From Neobacillus soli NBRC 102451 (GTDB lineage: Bacteria > Bacillota > Bacilli > Bacillales > Cytobacillaceae), in contig NZ_BCVI01000017.1 of NCBI RefSeq assembly GCF_001591665.1, positions 1 through 64,000 of the forward strand: a DNA stretch of 64,000 nt. Direction: 5' to 3'. Below, one piece after another: positions 1 to 8,400 of this stretch. The notes beneath the pieces were generated by a model. That model was not told where the DNA came from. It was given only the letters and a program-made list of their open reading frames with translations, and did not search any database. Each line of letters begins with the position of its first letter. The stretch's first letter is position 1. The translations under genes were made by a program, and so were the position numbers.

Positions 1-184
1 GAGAGGTACAGAGTGCCCGTGGACAAGAAAAAAGCCTGGCAAGGAAGGGCACTGAGAGAGGTTTAGAGTCCCCTTGAAGGGAAAAAAGAGGTAGTCACGA
101 TCTCAAAAAAAATTAATTGTGCCCTTGAGAGGGAAAAAAACGTTCCGAAGTCATAAAACAGTGCCCGACCAATCGAAATCACCA
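1..184. repeat. Degenerate tandem repeats, intergenic
   Basis: The block carries four imperfect units whose cores read gtgcccgtgg (13), agtccccttgaaggg (66), gtgcccttgaga (119) and gtgcccgacc (161), most followed by a run of A. Spacing is roughly 43-54 bases. No credible ORF with a ribosome binding site is present; the open frames here are short and low-complexity. It is probably the edge of a longer repeat region that begins before the window. Function unknown. Confidence 0.45.
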
Positions 185-280
185 AAAAAGGCAGCATTTT
201 ATTAACGGGTTCCGTTTCCTGTCGCAAAATCCGAAAATGCATCCCAATTTGTACTGCCCTTTGTATCTGTTTTTGCATTT

Positions 281-325
281 AAAAATAAACTGGCTCAGTT
301 CACTATACTGAGCCAGTTTATTTTT
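281..325. repeat. Perfect 18-bp-arm hairpin
   Basis: Arms 281-298 and 308-325 are exact reverse complements (aaaaataaactggctcag and ctgagccagtttattttt) with a 9-base loop. A run of A flanks the left arm and a run of T the right, so the structure could terminate transcription in both directions. Confidence 0.7.
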
Positions 326-373
326 GCTCCCGCCATCCATAAAAGAGCGGATCCAGATAAGGAATCAGCATGG

Positions 374-412
374 TTTGCTAAATAAGCGGAGAAATTCCGC
401 TTAATTAGCAAA
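374..412. repeat. 17-bp-arm hairpin, intergenic repeat family
   Basis: Arm 374-390 (tttgctaaataagcgga) pairs with 396-412 (tccgcttaattagcaaa) with a single mismatch and a 5-base loop. The core aagcgga/tccgctt recurs at 499-516 and 550-566 as cggaaaatctccgctta, so this is one member of a local repeat family. Confidence 0.6.
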
Positions 413-498
413 TAGCACTGAAAATAGCATAAATAGACGGACATATTCCGGCTATTGACTCGAAAAACGTGAAAATGGGTAATTTTTTTTTGCTTATT

Positions 499-566
499 CG
501 GAAAATCTCCGCTTATATCCCCCAAATCGGGCTCATTCTGCGAACTAACCGGAAAATCTCCGCTTA
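499..566. repeat. Direct repeat of a 17-base core
   Basis: The string cggaaaatctccgctta occurs at 499-515 and again at 550-566, 51 bases apart. Each copy is itself a small palindrome (cgga..tccg) and is related to the hairpin at 374-412. Confidence 0.6.
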
Positions 567-669
567 ACAATCACTGGTTACTAAAATTAGGAAAAGACAT
601 CATCTTAACATATATATCCAATTATTGTGTGTTTTTTTGTAAGACAAATTGTATACCAAATTGAGGGTA

Positions 670-709
670 AAATTGTAGAGGTACAACAGCCATTGTACCC
701 CTACAATTT
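670..709. repeat. 17-bp-arm hairpin
   Basis: aaattgtagaggtacaa (670-686) pairs with ttgtacccctacaattt (693-709) with one mismatch and a 6-base loop. No T-run follows, so a simple terminator is not the obvious explanation. Confidence 0.6.
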
Positions 710-763
710 GCGGTGCATTTTCCTATGCAAATTTTTTATCTAATTTCGTCACAAATCCAATAA

Positions 764-804
764 AAAATGAGTGTCAATTTCATATGCAAATTGGCACTCA
801 TTTT
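764..804. repeat. 17-bp-arm hairpin, terminator-like
   Basis: aaaatgagtgtcaattt (764-780) pairs with aaattggcactcatttt (788-804) with one mismatch and a 7-base loop. It lies about 60 bases beyond the stop codon of the minus-strand yqeW-like gene and could act in its termination. Confidence 0.55.
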
Positions 805-865
805 ATCTTACATTTTTAATGTTTGTGATAAGAAACGGAACCCGGCAGCATTTTATGCTGCCTTT

Positions 866-1807
866 TTAAGATACAGGCCGTTTAGGCCTGCGATCATGTA
901 AATATAAAATCATCTCCCCAAACCTTGTTGCAAATGGTAAAACGAGCAGGGAGGTGGCCACATTAAAAATGACACTAATATGTGCTAATTGCACATCCTT
1001 TGTGCTTGCAAGCAGTCCAGCATTTTCCGTGAGCATCGGAATCAGTGGAATAAAGAGCAGTACTCCGAATACATTGAGCCAAACATGGGCAAAGGCTGCT
1101 AATCTCGATTCCTTTCCACCACCAATCGAAGCAATAACGGCTGTGATACACGTCCCAATATTTGCTCCGAGAACAATCGCAATTCCCGCATCGAGCTGCA
1201 GCAGCCCAGCTGTTAGAAAACCCATGGCAATCCCGGTCATTGCCGTACTTGACTGGATAACAGCCGTAATCACAGCACCAGTTAATAAGCTAAAAAGAAT
1301 ATTATCATTTATCGACAGGATAAAATTATTGATAAAATTCATCGACGTTAAAGGCTGCGCTAATAATTCAAACCCCTTCATGGCCGTGAATACAGAGGCG
1401 ATTCCAAACAATAGCATCCCAATACTTCTTGCTTTCTTATTTTTAAATAAAATAAGCAAGGCCCCACAAATGGCAAGCGGCACAAGGACTCTATCTAAAT
1501 TAAAGGTAATTAATTCTGTTTTAAAAGTAGTTCCAATATTTGTGCCAAGGATAATACCGATGGACTGTGGAAAGGTCATAATCCTTGCTGAAATTAATCC
1601 AATCGTAATTACCATAACGGCAGAACTGCTTTGTAAAAGGGCTGTAATAAAAGTTCCCGTCAACATACCTTTTAATGGTGTACTAGTTAATTTTATCAGC
1701 CATGTTTTCAATTTATCTGCCGACAAATTAAACAATCCAAACCTAATTATGGTCATTCCGAAAATAAATAATAAAATACAGAGAACAAATAATATTATGT
1801 AAAGCAT
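866..1807 (-). CDS. yqeW: Na+/phosphate cotransporter-family membrane protein (YqeW-like)
   Basis: A 313-residue polytopic membrane protein of the Na/Pi-cotransporter (PF02690) family. Two inverted half-repeats each carry the family's QSS signature (QSSSA near residue 59 and QSSTA near 186), each followed by a glycine-rich GTNIGT or GANIGT segment. In the family these motifs line the substrate path for sodium-coupled uptake of phosphate or another anion; the true substrate here is unknown. It sits where yqeW lies in B. subtilis, before rpsU and divergent from it. A plus-strand ORF spans almost the whole gene but is an antisense shadow. A hairpin (844-862) lies directly past the stop. The start ATG at 1807 is the first plausible one and opens on a membrane helix. 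Confidence 0.85.
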   Translation of the reverse strand: MLYIILFVLCILLFIFGMTIIRFGLFNLSADKLKTWLIKLTSTPLKGMLTGTFITALLQSSSAVMVITIGLISARIMTFPQSIGIILGTNIGTTFKTELITFNLDRVLVPLAICGALLILFKNKKARSIGMLLFGIASVFTAMKGFELLAQPLTSMNFINNFILSINDNILFSLLTGAVITAVIQSSTAMTGIAMGFLTAGLLQLDAGIAIVLGANIGTCITAVIASIGGGKESRLAAFAHVWLNVFGVLLFIPLIPMLTENAGLLASTKDVQLAHISVIFNVATSLLVLPFATRFGEMILYLHDRRPKRPVS

Positions 1808-2017
1808 GTCTTAGGCCCCCTCTCGCTTCATTGTATGGTCATCGAGGGAGAGACATGCTATTTTAGGGAAAATTAAGGCAGGCTGTAAAAAATTTACGTC
1901 TTCAAGATTAAAAAAACAAAGCTGTATTCGTAAAGAATGTTGTTATTAACCCTCATTATATCTCCAAAAAACATTGGAATAGTGTAAAAATACACCTTAT
2001 TTATATGTGGAACAGAT

Positions 2018-2112
2018 ATATCAGCGGATTTTGGATGTTTATTAGCGAATCTACAATTTTATTAGCGAATTCGACCCTTTTATCAGCGAATCTTCAATTT
2101 TATCAGCGAATC
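2018..2112. repeat. Five tandem repeats of about 20-21 bp
   Basis: The core TATCAGCGAAT or its variant TATTAGCGAAT appears five times, starting near 2018 (atcagcggat variant), 2040, 2060, 2081 and 2101. Copies are separated by A/T-rich text such as ctacaatttt. The array ends about 70 bases before the rpsU promoter. Period and spelling are regular enough to exclude chance; function unknown. Confidence 0.7.
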
Positions 2113-2180
2113 AATAAAAGCTACAATCTTTTAGAAAATAGCCAAAAACAAAAAGCCTGTTTTATGACTGAGATTTTCAG

Positions 2181-2209
2181 TTGACCTTGTATCAAGGTTA
2201 TATTATAAT
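2181..2209 (+). promoter_or_regulatory. Sigma-A promoter of rpsU-yqeY
   Basis: TTGACC at 2181-2186 and a consensus TATAAT at 2204-2209 are separated by exactly 17 bases. Transcription would start near 2216, about 50 bases before the rpsU ATG. This is one of the best promoter matches in the window, as expected for a ribosomal protein gene. Confidence 0.8.
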
Positions 2210-2264
2210 TGCAAGGTACATGGATTGAATGTAAGTGTGTTGTGTTCGGAGGGAGGGAAAGAGA

Positions 2265-2438
2265 ATGTCTAAAACTGTTGTTCGTAAAAACGAATCGCTT
2301 GAAGATGCTCTTCGTCGCTTCAAACGTACGGTATCTAAATCTGGTACTATACAAGAAGCTAGAAAGCGCGAATTCTATGAAAAGCCTAGTGTAAAACGCA
2401 AGAAGAAGTCTGAGGCTGCTAGAAAACGTAAGTTCTAA
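2265..2438 (+). CDS. rpsU: 30S ribosomal protein S21
   Basis: A 57-residue, highly basic protein that starts [10 protein letters not shown] and ends in the lysine/arginine-rich tail RKRKF, the usual length and ends for Bacillus S21. It binds the 30S subunit near the anti-Shine-Dalgarno region of 16S rRNA and takes part in initiation. The start at 2265 follows a strong GGAGGGAGG-type site. Two upstream open frames overlapping it, one of them in the same frame and starting at 2235, are longer but lack that spacing. yqeY follows after 15 bases, so the two are cotranscribed. Confidence 0.95.
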   Translation: MSKTVVRKNESLEDALRRFKRTVSKSGTIQEARKREFYEKPSVKRKKKSEAARKRKF

Positions 2439-2453
2439 GAGAGGGTGTATGTA

Positions 2454-2900
2454 ATGAGTCTTCTCGAGCGTTTAAATAATGATATGAAACAAGCGATGAA
2501 AAATAAGGAAAAAGACAAACTCTCTGTAATTCGGATGGTGAAAGCTTCTTTGCAAAATGAAGCAATTAAGCTAGGAACGAAAGAGATTTCTGAAGATGTA
2601 GAGTTAACAATCCTTTCTCGCGAAGTAAAACAACGCAAAGATTCCCTCCATGAATTTGGTAAAGCTGGTCGTGAAGACCTTGTTGATAAATTGCGTACAG
2701 AGTTGGCTATCGTGGAACAGTATATGCCGCAACAACTTTCTGAAGATGAGTTGGCGGAAATTGTGAAAGAAACGATTGCTGAAGTCGGGGCAAAATCAAA
2801 GGCGGAAATGGGAAAAGTGATGGCTGCGATTATGCCTAAAGTTAAGGGTAAAGCAGATGGGTCACTTGTAAATAAATTTGTACAACAACACCTTTCATAG
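2454..2900 (+). CDS. yqeY: GatB/YqeY-domain protein
   Basis: A 148-residue soluble protein of the YqeY family, related to the C-terminal tail domain of the GatB subunit of tRNA-dependent amidotransferase. It contains the family's central EQYMPQQL and the C-terminal stretch around [18 protein letters not shown]. The exact role is not established; a tRNA-binding or amidotransferase-related function is inferred from the GatB homology. The ATG at 2454 (MSLLERL) is preferred over a GTG three codons earlier because it is correctly spaced from GAGAGGG and gives the usual family length. It is downstream of rpsU in the same operon and is followed by a terminator. Confidence 0.9.
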   Translation: MSLLERLNNDMKQAMKNKEKDKLSVIRMVKASLQNEAIKLGTKEISEDVELTILSREVKQRKDSLHEFGKAGREDLVDKLRTELAIVEQYMPQQLSEDELAEIVKETIAEVGAKSKAEMGKVMAAIMPKVKGKADGSLVNKFVQQHLS

Positions 2901-2910
2901 TATTCTGACA

Positions 2911-2944
2911 CAAAGACTGCAGGCTCTGGCTTGTGGTCTTTTTA
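2911..2944 (+). terminator. Terminator of rpsU-yqeY
   Basis: The stem aaagactgcaggc/gcttgtggtcttt, with wobble pairs and the loop tctg, is followed by a T-run, 11 bases past the yqeY stop. Confidence 0.65.
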
Positions 2945-3076
2945 CGTAAAAGGGAGTTTAGTGCAACAGCTAGTAAATAATGCGTGGCATGCAAAGGATA
3001 ATTTGCATAAAAATGAAACCTTTTGGGAATAGGAACGTATAGAGTATAGTCAGATGAAAAGGAAGGGGGAATTCGG

Positions 3077-3715
3077 ATGGTTGCATTTCTTACTGACCCG
3101 CTTGTAATAACCGTTCTGTTAACGATTGCAGGAGTTGGAATCGTGTTGGAACTTTTTTCACCAAAGATTGGTGTCGCTGGATTTATAGGGATATTTGCGC
3201 TTATTTTATTCTTTTATGGGCATTTTCTAGCAGGGCTTGCAGGGTATGGCACAATATTGTTATTTTTAGCAGGAATTGTTCTTATTTTTTTGGAGTTCTT
3301 TTTGCCTGGGGCTATTTCAGGAACACTTGGTGTGGCTGCATTAATTTTAAGCCTGTTCTTAGCAGGTGAAAATGCCATGCAAATTGGGGTTTCTATTTTA
3401 ATTGCCATATTCTTTTCTACCGTAGTTTTCTTTATTATGATTAAGATGTTTGATAAAAAGCTAGTTCTTTTTAGTAAAATGGTACTGGTTGATTCTGCCA
3501 GAACCGAGGATGGGTATGTTTCCAATATTAATCGTCTAGAACTGGTGGGAATGGAAGGGACTGCTTTAACGATGTTACGGCCGTCTGGAACAGTAATTCT
3601 TAACAATGAACGAGTCGATGTGGTGAGTGAAGGTGGCTTTATCGAGCAAAATGCTACCGTTAAAGTCATTAAAGTCGAAGGTGTCCGCATTGTTGTTAGA
3701 CCGTTGGAAAAATAG
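3077..3715 (+). CDS. Short-form NfeD family membrane protein
   Basis: A 212-residue protein with four to five hydrophobic helices (residues about 5-130) followed by a C-terminal OB-fold-like domain (about 140-210, with GMEGTALTMLRPSGTV and ending VVRPLEK). This is the NfeD architecture. NfeD proteins are encoded with flotillin-like proteins and act with them in membrane microdomains, and floA follows here after 14 bases. The B. subtilis counterpart YqeZ is about twice as long because it has an N-terminal ClpP-like serine protease domain. That domain is missing here, and 2901-3076 shows no remnant of it. The start has a clear GGAAGGGGG site. Confidence 0.85.
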   Translation: MVAFLTDPLVITVLLTIAGVGIVLELFSPKIGVAGFIGIFALILFFYGHFLAGLAGYGTILLFLAGIVLIFLEFFLPGAISGTLGVAALILSLFLAGENAMQIGVSILIAIFFSTVVFFIMIKMFDKKLVLFSKMVLVDSARTEDGYVSNINRLELVGMEGTALTMLRPSGTVILNNERVDVVSEGGFIEQNATVKVIKVEGVRIVVRPLEK

Positions 3716-3729
3716 AAGGGGGTTAAAAA

Positions 3730-4722
3730 ATGGATATTAACAATGGAACAATTTTTATCATTGCCGTTGTATTTGTTGCCGTAATACTTTTAGGGATTTT
3801 ATTATCGTTTGTACCAGTCATGCTTTGGATTTCAGCGCTCGCTGCAGGAGTCCGAATTAGTATTTTCACATTGGTTGGGATGAGGCTTAGGAGGGTAACG
3901 CCGAGCAGAGTGGTTAACCCGCTTATTAAAGCCTCGAAAGCAGGTTTAGATGTAAGCATCAATCAGCTTGAAAGTCATTACCTTGCCGGCGGGAATGTCG
4001 ACAGAGTGGTAAATGCACTGATTGCCGCTCATCGGGCCAATATTGAATTATCATTTGAACGTTGTGCTGCCATTGACCTTGCTGGCCGTGATGTTCTAGA
4101 AGCGGTACAAATGAGTGTTAATCCAAAAGTAATCGAAACACCTTTTATTGCTGGTGTCGCTATGAACGGTATCGAAGTAAAAGTAAAAGCAAGAATTACT
4201 GTTCGCGCGAATATTGGGCGTCTTGTCGGTGGAGCGGGAGAAGAAACTGTGGTAGCCCGTGTTGGTGAGGGTGTTGTTTCAACGATTGGTTCATCGATTA
4301 ATCACAGCAAGGTATTAGAAAATCCCGAGTTAATTTCGCAAACTGTCTTAGCAAAAGGACTTGATGCGGGTACGGCCTTTGAAATCTTATCGATTGACAT
4401 TGCGGATGTAGATATCGGCAAAAATATCGGGGCAGAATTACAAACAGAACAAGCTGAAGCCGACAAGAAAATTGCCCAAGCGAAAGCTGAAGAGCGTCGG
4501 GCGATGGCAGTGGCTTCGGAACAAGAAATGATGGCAAAGGTACAAGAAATGAGAGCGAAGGTTGTTGAATCGGAGGCAGAAGTTCCGCTTGCAATGGCTG
4601 AGGCACTTAAATCAGGAAATATCGGTGTGATGGACTATATGAATTTTAAAAACATTTCTGCGGATACAGAAATGAGAGGTTCAATTGGGAAAATAACTGG
4701 TGAGAAGAAAGACGACAAATAA
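3730..4722 (+). CDS. floA: Flotillin-like protein FloA
   Basis: A 330-residue FloA/YqfA homologue. An N-terminal membrane hairpin (about 8-45) anchors the protein. A SPFH/band-7-like domain follows (about 60-240), then a long Ala/Glu/Lys-rich coiled coil (about 240-300, with [19 protein letters not shown]). FloA forms focal assemblies that organise functional membrane microdomains and affect secretion, sporulation signalling and cell shape. The neighbouring NfeD gene is the expected partner. Length and sequence match the family fully; the start follows a GGGGGTTAAAAA site. Confidence 0.95.
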   Translation: MDINNGTIFIIAVVFVAVILLGILLSFVPVMLWISALAAGVRISIFTLVGMRLRRVTPSRVVNPLIKASKAGLDVSINQLESHYLAGGNVDRVVNALIAAHRANIELSFERCAAIDLAGRDVLEAVQMSVNPKVIETPFIAGVAMNGIEVKVKARITVRANIGRLVGGAGEETVVARVGEGVVSTIGSSINHSKVLENPELISQTVLAKGLDAGTAFEILSIDIADVDIGKNIGAELQTEQAEADKKIAQAKAEERRAMAVASEQEMMAKVQEMRAKVVESEAEVPLAMAEALKSGNIGVMDYMNFKNISADTEMRGSIGKITGEKKDDK

Positions 4723-4757
4723 ACCACCATTCGAAGCGTTAAGAAGGGGGTGGACTT

Positions 4758-5216
4758 TTGAATACGACGATACTAATCATGATTATCATCGGAGTAATCA
4801 CATCCGTTTTTGGTAAAGCAAAAGGAAATAAACAAGATCCTAAAAGTAAACCATTTTCAGTCAATGGTCTCGATGAGTTTCGAGCACTTTTCCAAAACCA
4901 AACAACAGATCAGGCAATAGAAGAGATTAAAACAATGCAAAAGGATTTTCAGTCAGGCGGTCTGAAAAATATTGAAGAAAAACATCTCCAAATGAAACAA
5001 GGCAATCAGGATAATCAGTCAGAATTGATTGGCCCAACAAATCCTAGGCAACAAGACAAGGTAAGAGTGAAAGAGAATTTAGAAGTTAAAGATGCAAAGG
5101 ATGAGCCCGTTTTTTCTGACGAACCAGATCGAAAGGCTGTAATTAACGGAATCATCTGGTCGGAGATTCTTGGTGAGCCACGTTCAAAGAAACCCTATAA
5201 TCCAAGAAGATTCTAG
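4758..5216 (+). CDS. Small membrane-anchored protein downstream of floA (yqfB position)
   Basis: A 152-residue protein with one N-terminal hydrophobic segment (residues 3-18) and a highly polar, Gln/Lys/Glu-rich remainder ending WSEILGEPRSKKPYNPRRF. It starts at TTG 4758 behind AAGAAGGGGGTGG, 35 bases after floA, so it belongs to the nfeD-floA operon. It occupies the position of yqfB in B. subtilis. I do not recognise a domain; by context it may be an accessory of the flotillin/NfeD system. A terminator follows. Confidence 0.75.
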   Translation: MNTTILIMIIIGVITSVFGKAKGNKQDPKSKPFSVNGLDEFRALFQNQTTDQAIEEIKTMQKDFQSGGLKNIEEKHLQMKQGNQDNQSELIGPTNPRQQDKVRVKENLEVKDAKDEPVFSDEPDRKAVINGIIWSEILGEPRSKKPYNPRRF

Positions 5217-5262
5217 GCTGGGCCTAGATAAATCAACGGAGTTAAATCGAAAAAGATGTGCT

Positions 5263-5318
5263 AGAACCCCCTGTGCTACATTTCATAAATATGAGATGTA
5301 ATACAAGGGGTTCTTTTT
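5263..5318 (+). terminator. Terminator of the nfeD-floA operon
   Basis: agaacccc (from 5263) pairs with ggggttct (to 5314), with additional ctgt/acaa pairing, and a T-run follows. The loop is long and contains ttcataaatatga, itself nearly palindromic. Confidence 0.7.
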
Positions 5319-5406
5319 TAACGGAATCAAACACAGTACCTGTCACCACCCGAATTTTTTATCCAATAATCTTTGCTGATTTTTGTAGCCTTTTTCCAAA
5401 TCTAAT

Positions 5407-5441
5407 AAACCCCCACCAAAGATAAACTTCGGCAGGGGTCT
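5407..5441 (-). terminator. Probable terminator of the metalloprotease gene
   Basis: acccccaccaaag and cttcggcaggggt form an imperfect stem with the loop ataaa, just beyond the stop codon at 5450-5452. The U-run on the minus strand is weak (tttatt). Confidence 0.5.
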
Positions 5442-5449
5442 TCTAATTT

Positions 5450-8400
5450 TTATTTTACCTTCTCAATATTTGTCAATAGCCCTGTAAGAATTAGTGTAAA
5501 TTGTTCTAAATGTGCTGCTACTCTTCCTGGGAACTCCTTTTCAAGAAATGCTAAATTATCATTTTTCGTATGCCAAATCCCCCCATGCTTCACAGTTTGC
5601 GTGTATCCATCCAAATCACCAATTTCCCAGTTTGTTGCTTCTAAGTAACCAATTGGAATGCCTGCTTTTTGGAATGCTGCATGATCGCTCCAATCACCAG
5701 TCGTTCCTTTAGGGTAACTTTTATTTAGACCAGGATTTGTTTCCAATGGAATGTGTTTTTTATCGGCAATATCAAAAGCAAGATCACGAATCCAGCCTTT
5801 TGCCCCCGGACTACCGTATGCATAAACTTTATCCCCCGCCAGCAAACTGTCGAGATTAATCATAGCAACAGTATTAGCGATCTCTTCCTTGGACATTTGG
5901 GATACATAGTAATTGGATCCCCGAGTGCCTGTCTCCTCTGCTCCAAAGAAAATAAATTTAATATCATATTGAAGATTTTTCTTTTGGAGCGCTTTGGCCG
6001 TTTCTAAGATAACTCCAATACTTGAGGCATTGTCATCTGCCCCTCTTCCCACATTGACGGAATCATAATGAGCACCGACAATGATTTGTTTATGGGTTGT
6101 ATTATTTGTATTACCTTTCCTAACGCCTATGATATTTGCTGTATTTGTTGTAACGCCCCTAGTAGTATAGGAAAATTTTTGTTTTATAGGTTGGAATCCT
6201 AGTTTTTCCATTTCGTCAAAGAGGTAAGTGCCTGCTTTTTCTTCGTTTGCAGTACCAGTCACCCTTGTTCCGATTTTTTCAGATAGGTATTCCGTGTGTT
6301 TGTATGCCTCTGCCCCTACAACAGGTTGTTTAGGATTGAGAGTTCTACACTGGCCGGTTATGGTTCCACCCAAATCGTTGCCGGCACCGAAATCGGTAAC
6401 CGTTGAGCTATTGCCGATACAATAAAGGCTACCGTCAACATAGTTGCCAGCCATTATAGGTCCATACTCGCCGTACTGTTTATTAGCTGAAATCTGATTG
6501 TTGTTAGATAAGTCAAGATCATCATTGAACTTGTTCCCTGCCAAGGTCACATTACTGACCGTTCCAGAGATATAGGATGGACCATTCACCGTAGTTCCAA
6601 ACATCTGGACCGCGTTCGCGGCTTCAGTATGCATGCTACCATTAATAGTACTGTTAAATACTACTAGTGATGCACCTTGGTGAACCGTAACTTCACCGTC
6701 GACTGTTGCATTCTTAAGGCAAATTACACCCTCTGTGACATCAATTCCGTTTTGGTTACCTGTAAGTGTTGTGGTACAAGTAGGCAGATTTCCAGGTAGA
6801 ACAGTCGCTTTGAAACTGTCGGAATTGCCGATGTTTCCTGTAGCATCAATTGCTCGGTGCTCAACAAGATGCGTACCAAAGCCAGGAACGAATGCACCAC
6901 CAGGGTCTTTCGCAGTGTACGATTGCTCGAAAGTCGCCTTCGATGGTCCTCCTTTACCTAGGTTACCGTATGTCAGTGCTTTCACATCAGAGCCCGAATG
7001 GGAGAACTTAAACGGCGTTCCGACAGGCTTCTCAGGGAAACCAAAGTAGTTGAACCAGCCGTCTTTGTTCAGACGAAGCTCTCCTACGACAAACCCTGGC
7101 TGATCATCCTCTGGTTTAAGCAATACATCGAACTCATTAAAGTAGACGTTATGTTCAACATCGTCAGCCAACGTTGTTAGTGGCTCCGAAAGCGTCCTCG
7201 GTGCTGTTGGAAGACCATTATCAACCGTCCAGGTAATCGTGTCTGAACCGCTGCCAGCAGGATCAGTTAAGGTCGCTATCAGCTTCGAGGAACCACTAGG
7301 CAGATTGAGTTTACCTAGATCCAGAAGTCGGCTGTTATTTGTCTCTGTTAACTTTTCACCGTTAAGGGTCCAAGTCACGTTTAGAACCCGATCATTCGGA
7401 TACGGTGTCTCGACAAAGACCACCTCGTTGTGAGCTACGGCGCGGTTCGTTGGTGTGGACGTGTTAAATATCACGTTTACGCTTGTCTTAGGAAGAGCCT
7501 TACCTACAGTCCACTGACGCGTTTGAGTCATTCTTGGGCCATCTAGGAAACTCGGGTCGCGTACGAACTCAGTCTTGTCTTTCACTGTCACCTTCACAGT
7601 GTCCCCTGTCTTAACATTTAGATCACTAAGCTTTAGGAAGCGACTGTTATGCGAATTCGCTACCTCTTTGCCGTTCACTTCCCAGGCCACTTCCAAAGCG
7701 TGGAACCTTGGATGCATCGTCTCAACCCATACTACATCATGAGATCCGACCTCACCCACAGGAGTGGAAGTCATTGGCATCTCATTGGCGTTGCGCATAC
7801 CGGTGATCCGCTGGGTCATCTGCTCACGGCCGACTTGGTCGAAGTAGAATCCGAGCCATCTCATCATGGAGTGCTCACTTGGACGCCAAACATTCGATCC
7901 GCGTGTACTTCCACTCTCATAGCCATCAGGATCTGCTGCGCGGATGATACCGCCTGATTCACTTTCCTCACCTAGCCAGCGCCACCATTTAGCCTTTTTA
8001 TCAATCATCTCCGCGGATGTCATCCGCGTATGATGGACCGAACTTGGCTCACTATTCGGATGTGGTGTGCCAGGTACTTCACGGCTTGAATACGGGTATT
8101 CATCTTGCAAGTTTCCTAAGGAATGCCCAAGTTCGTGTGTGGAGACTAACGGTCCTTGTGGGCTTCCACCAGAAGTTGTAGCCTGAACGCCGCCGATCCC
8201 ACCATAAGTAAAGGTATTGGCAAGTGCAAGTGTTTGGATGTTCTGTGCATTGGAAGCGATGCCAAGAGCCGGTGCCACGTATTGAGAAAGTAGGTTATTA
8301 CGTGATGTATTTCCGGCAGTAGAATATGTGATACCGCGTGCTAGCTTTTCAGCTGGACATTTGGTCGCGTACTCCAAGCCTAGCACCGTGTCACGGCGGA

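Larger units (their letters stand above)
185..867. repeat. Non-coding block framed by inverted repeats
   Basis: Two paired sequences frame this stretch: aaaaaggcagcat (185-197) pairs with atgctgccttttt (855-867), and cgggttccgtttc (206-218) pairs with gaaacggaacccg (832-844). They are nested in the order expected of terminal inverted repeats of about 34 bases. No transposase or other gene lies inside; the interior holds four long hairpins. The right end overlaps the stop codon of the neighbouring minus-strand gene at 866-868. It could be a MITE-like non-autonomous element or an accumulation of intergenic palindromes. I see no target-site duplication. Confidence 0.45.

Noticed and set aside
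63..570. Two minus-strand ORFs (71 and 91 codons) in the first 600 bases
   Set aside because: Both run through hairpins and repeat units and lack a plausible ribosome binding site; their codons follow palindromes rather than protein-like sequence.
954..1802. Long plus-strand ORF (282 codons)
   Set aside because: It is the antisense of the Na/Pi-cotransporter gene, has no ribosome binding site and low-information hydrophobic content; the minus-strand protein carries clear family motifs.
5331..5352. cacagtacctgtcacc as an intergenic repeat or attachment site
   Set aside because: It resembles a word that recurs in Bacillus genomes, but only one copy is visible here and no matching direct repeat flanks the protease gene.
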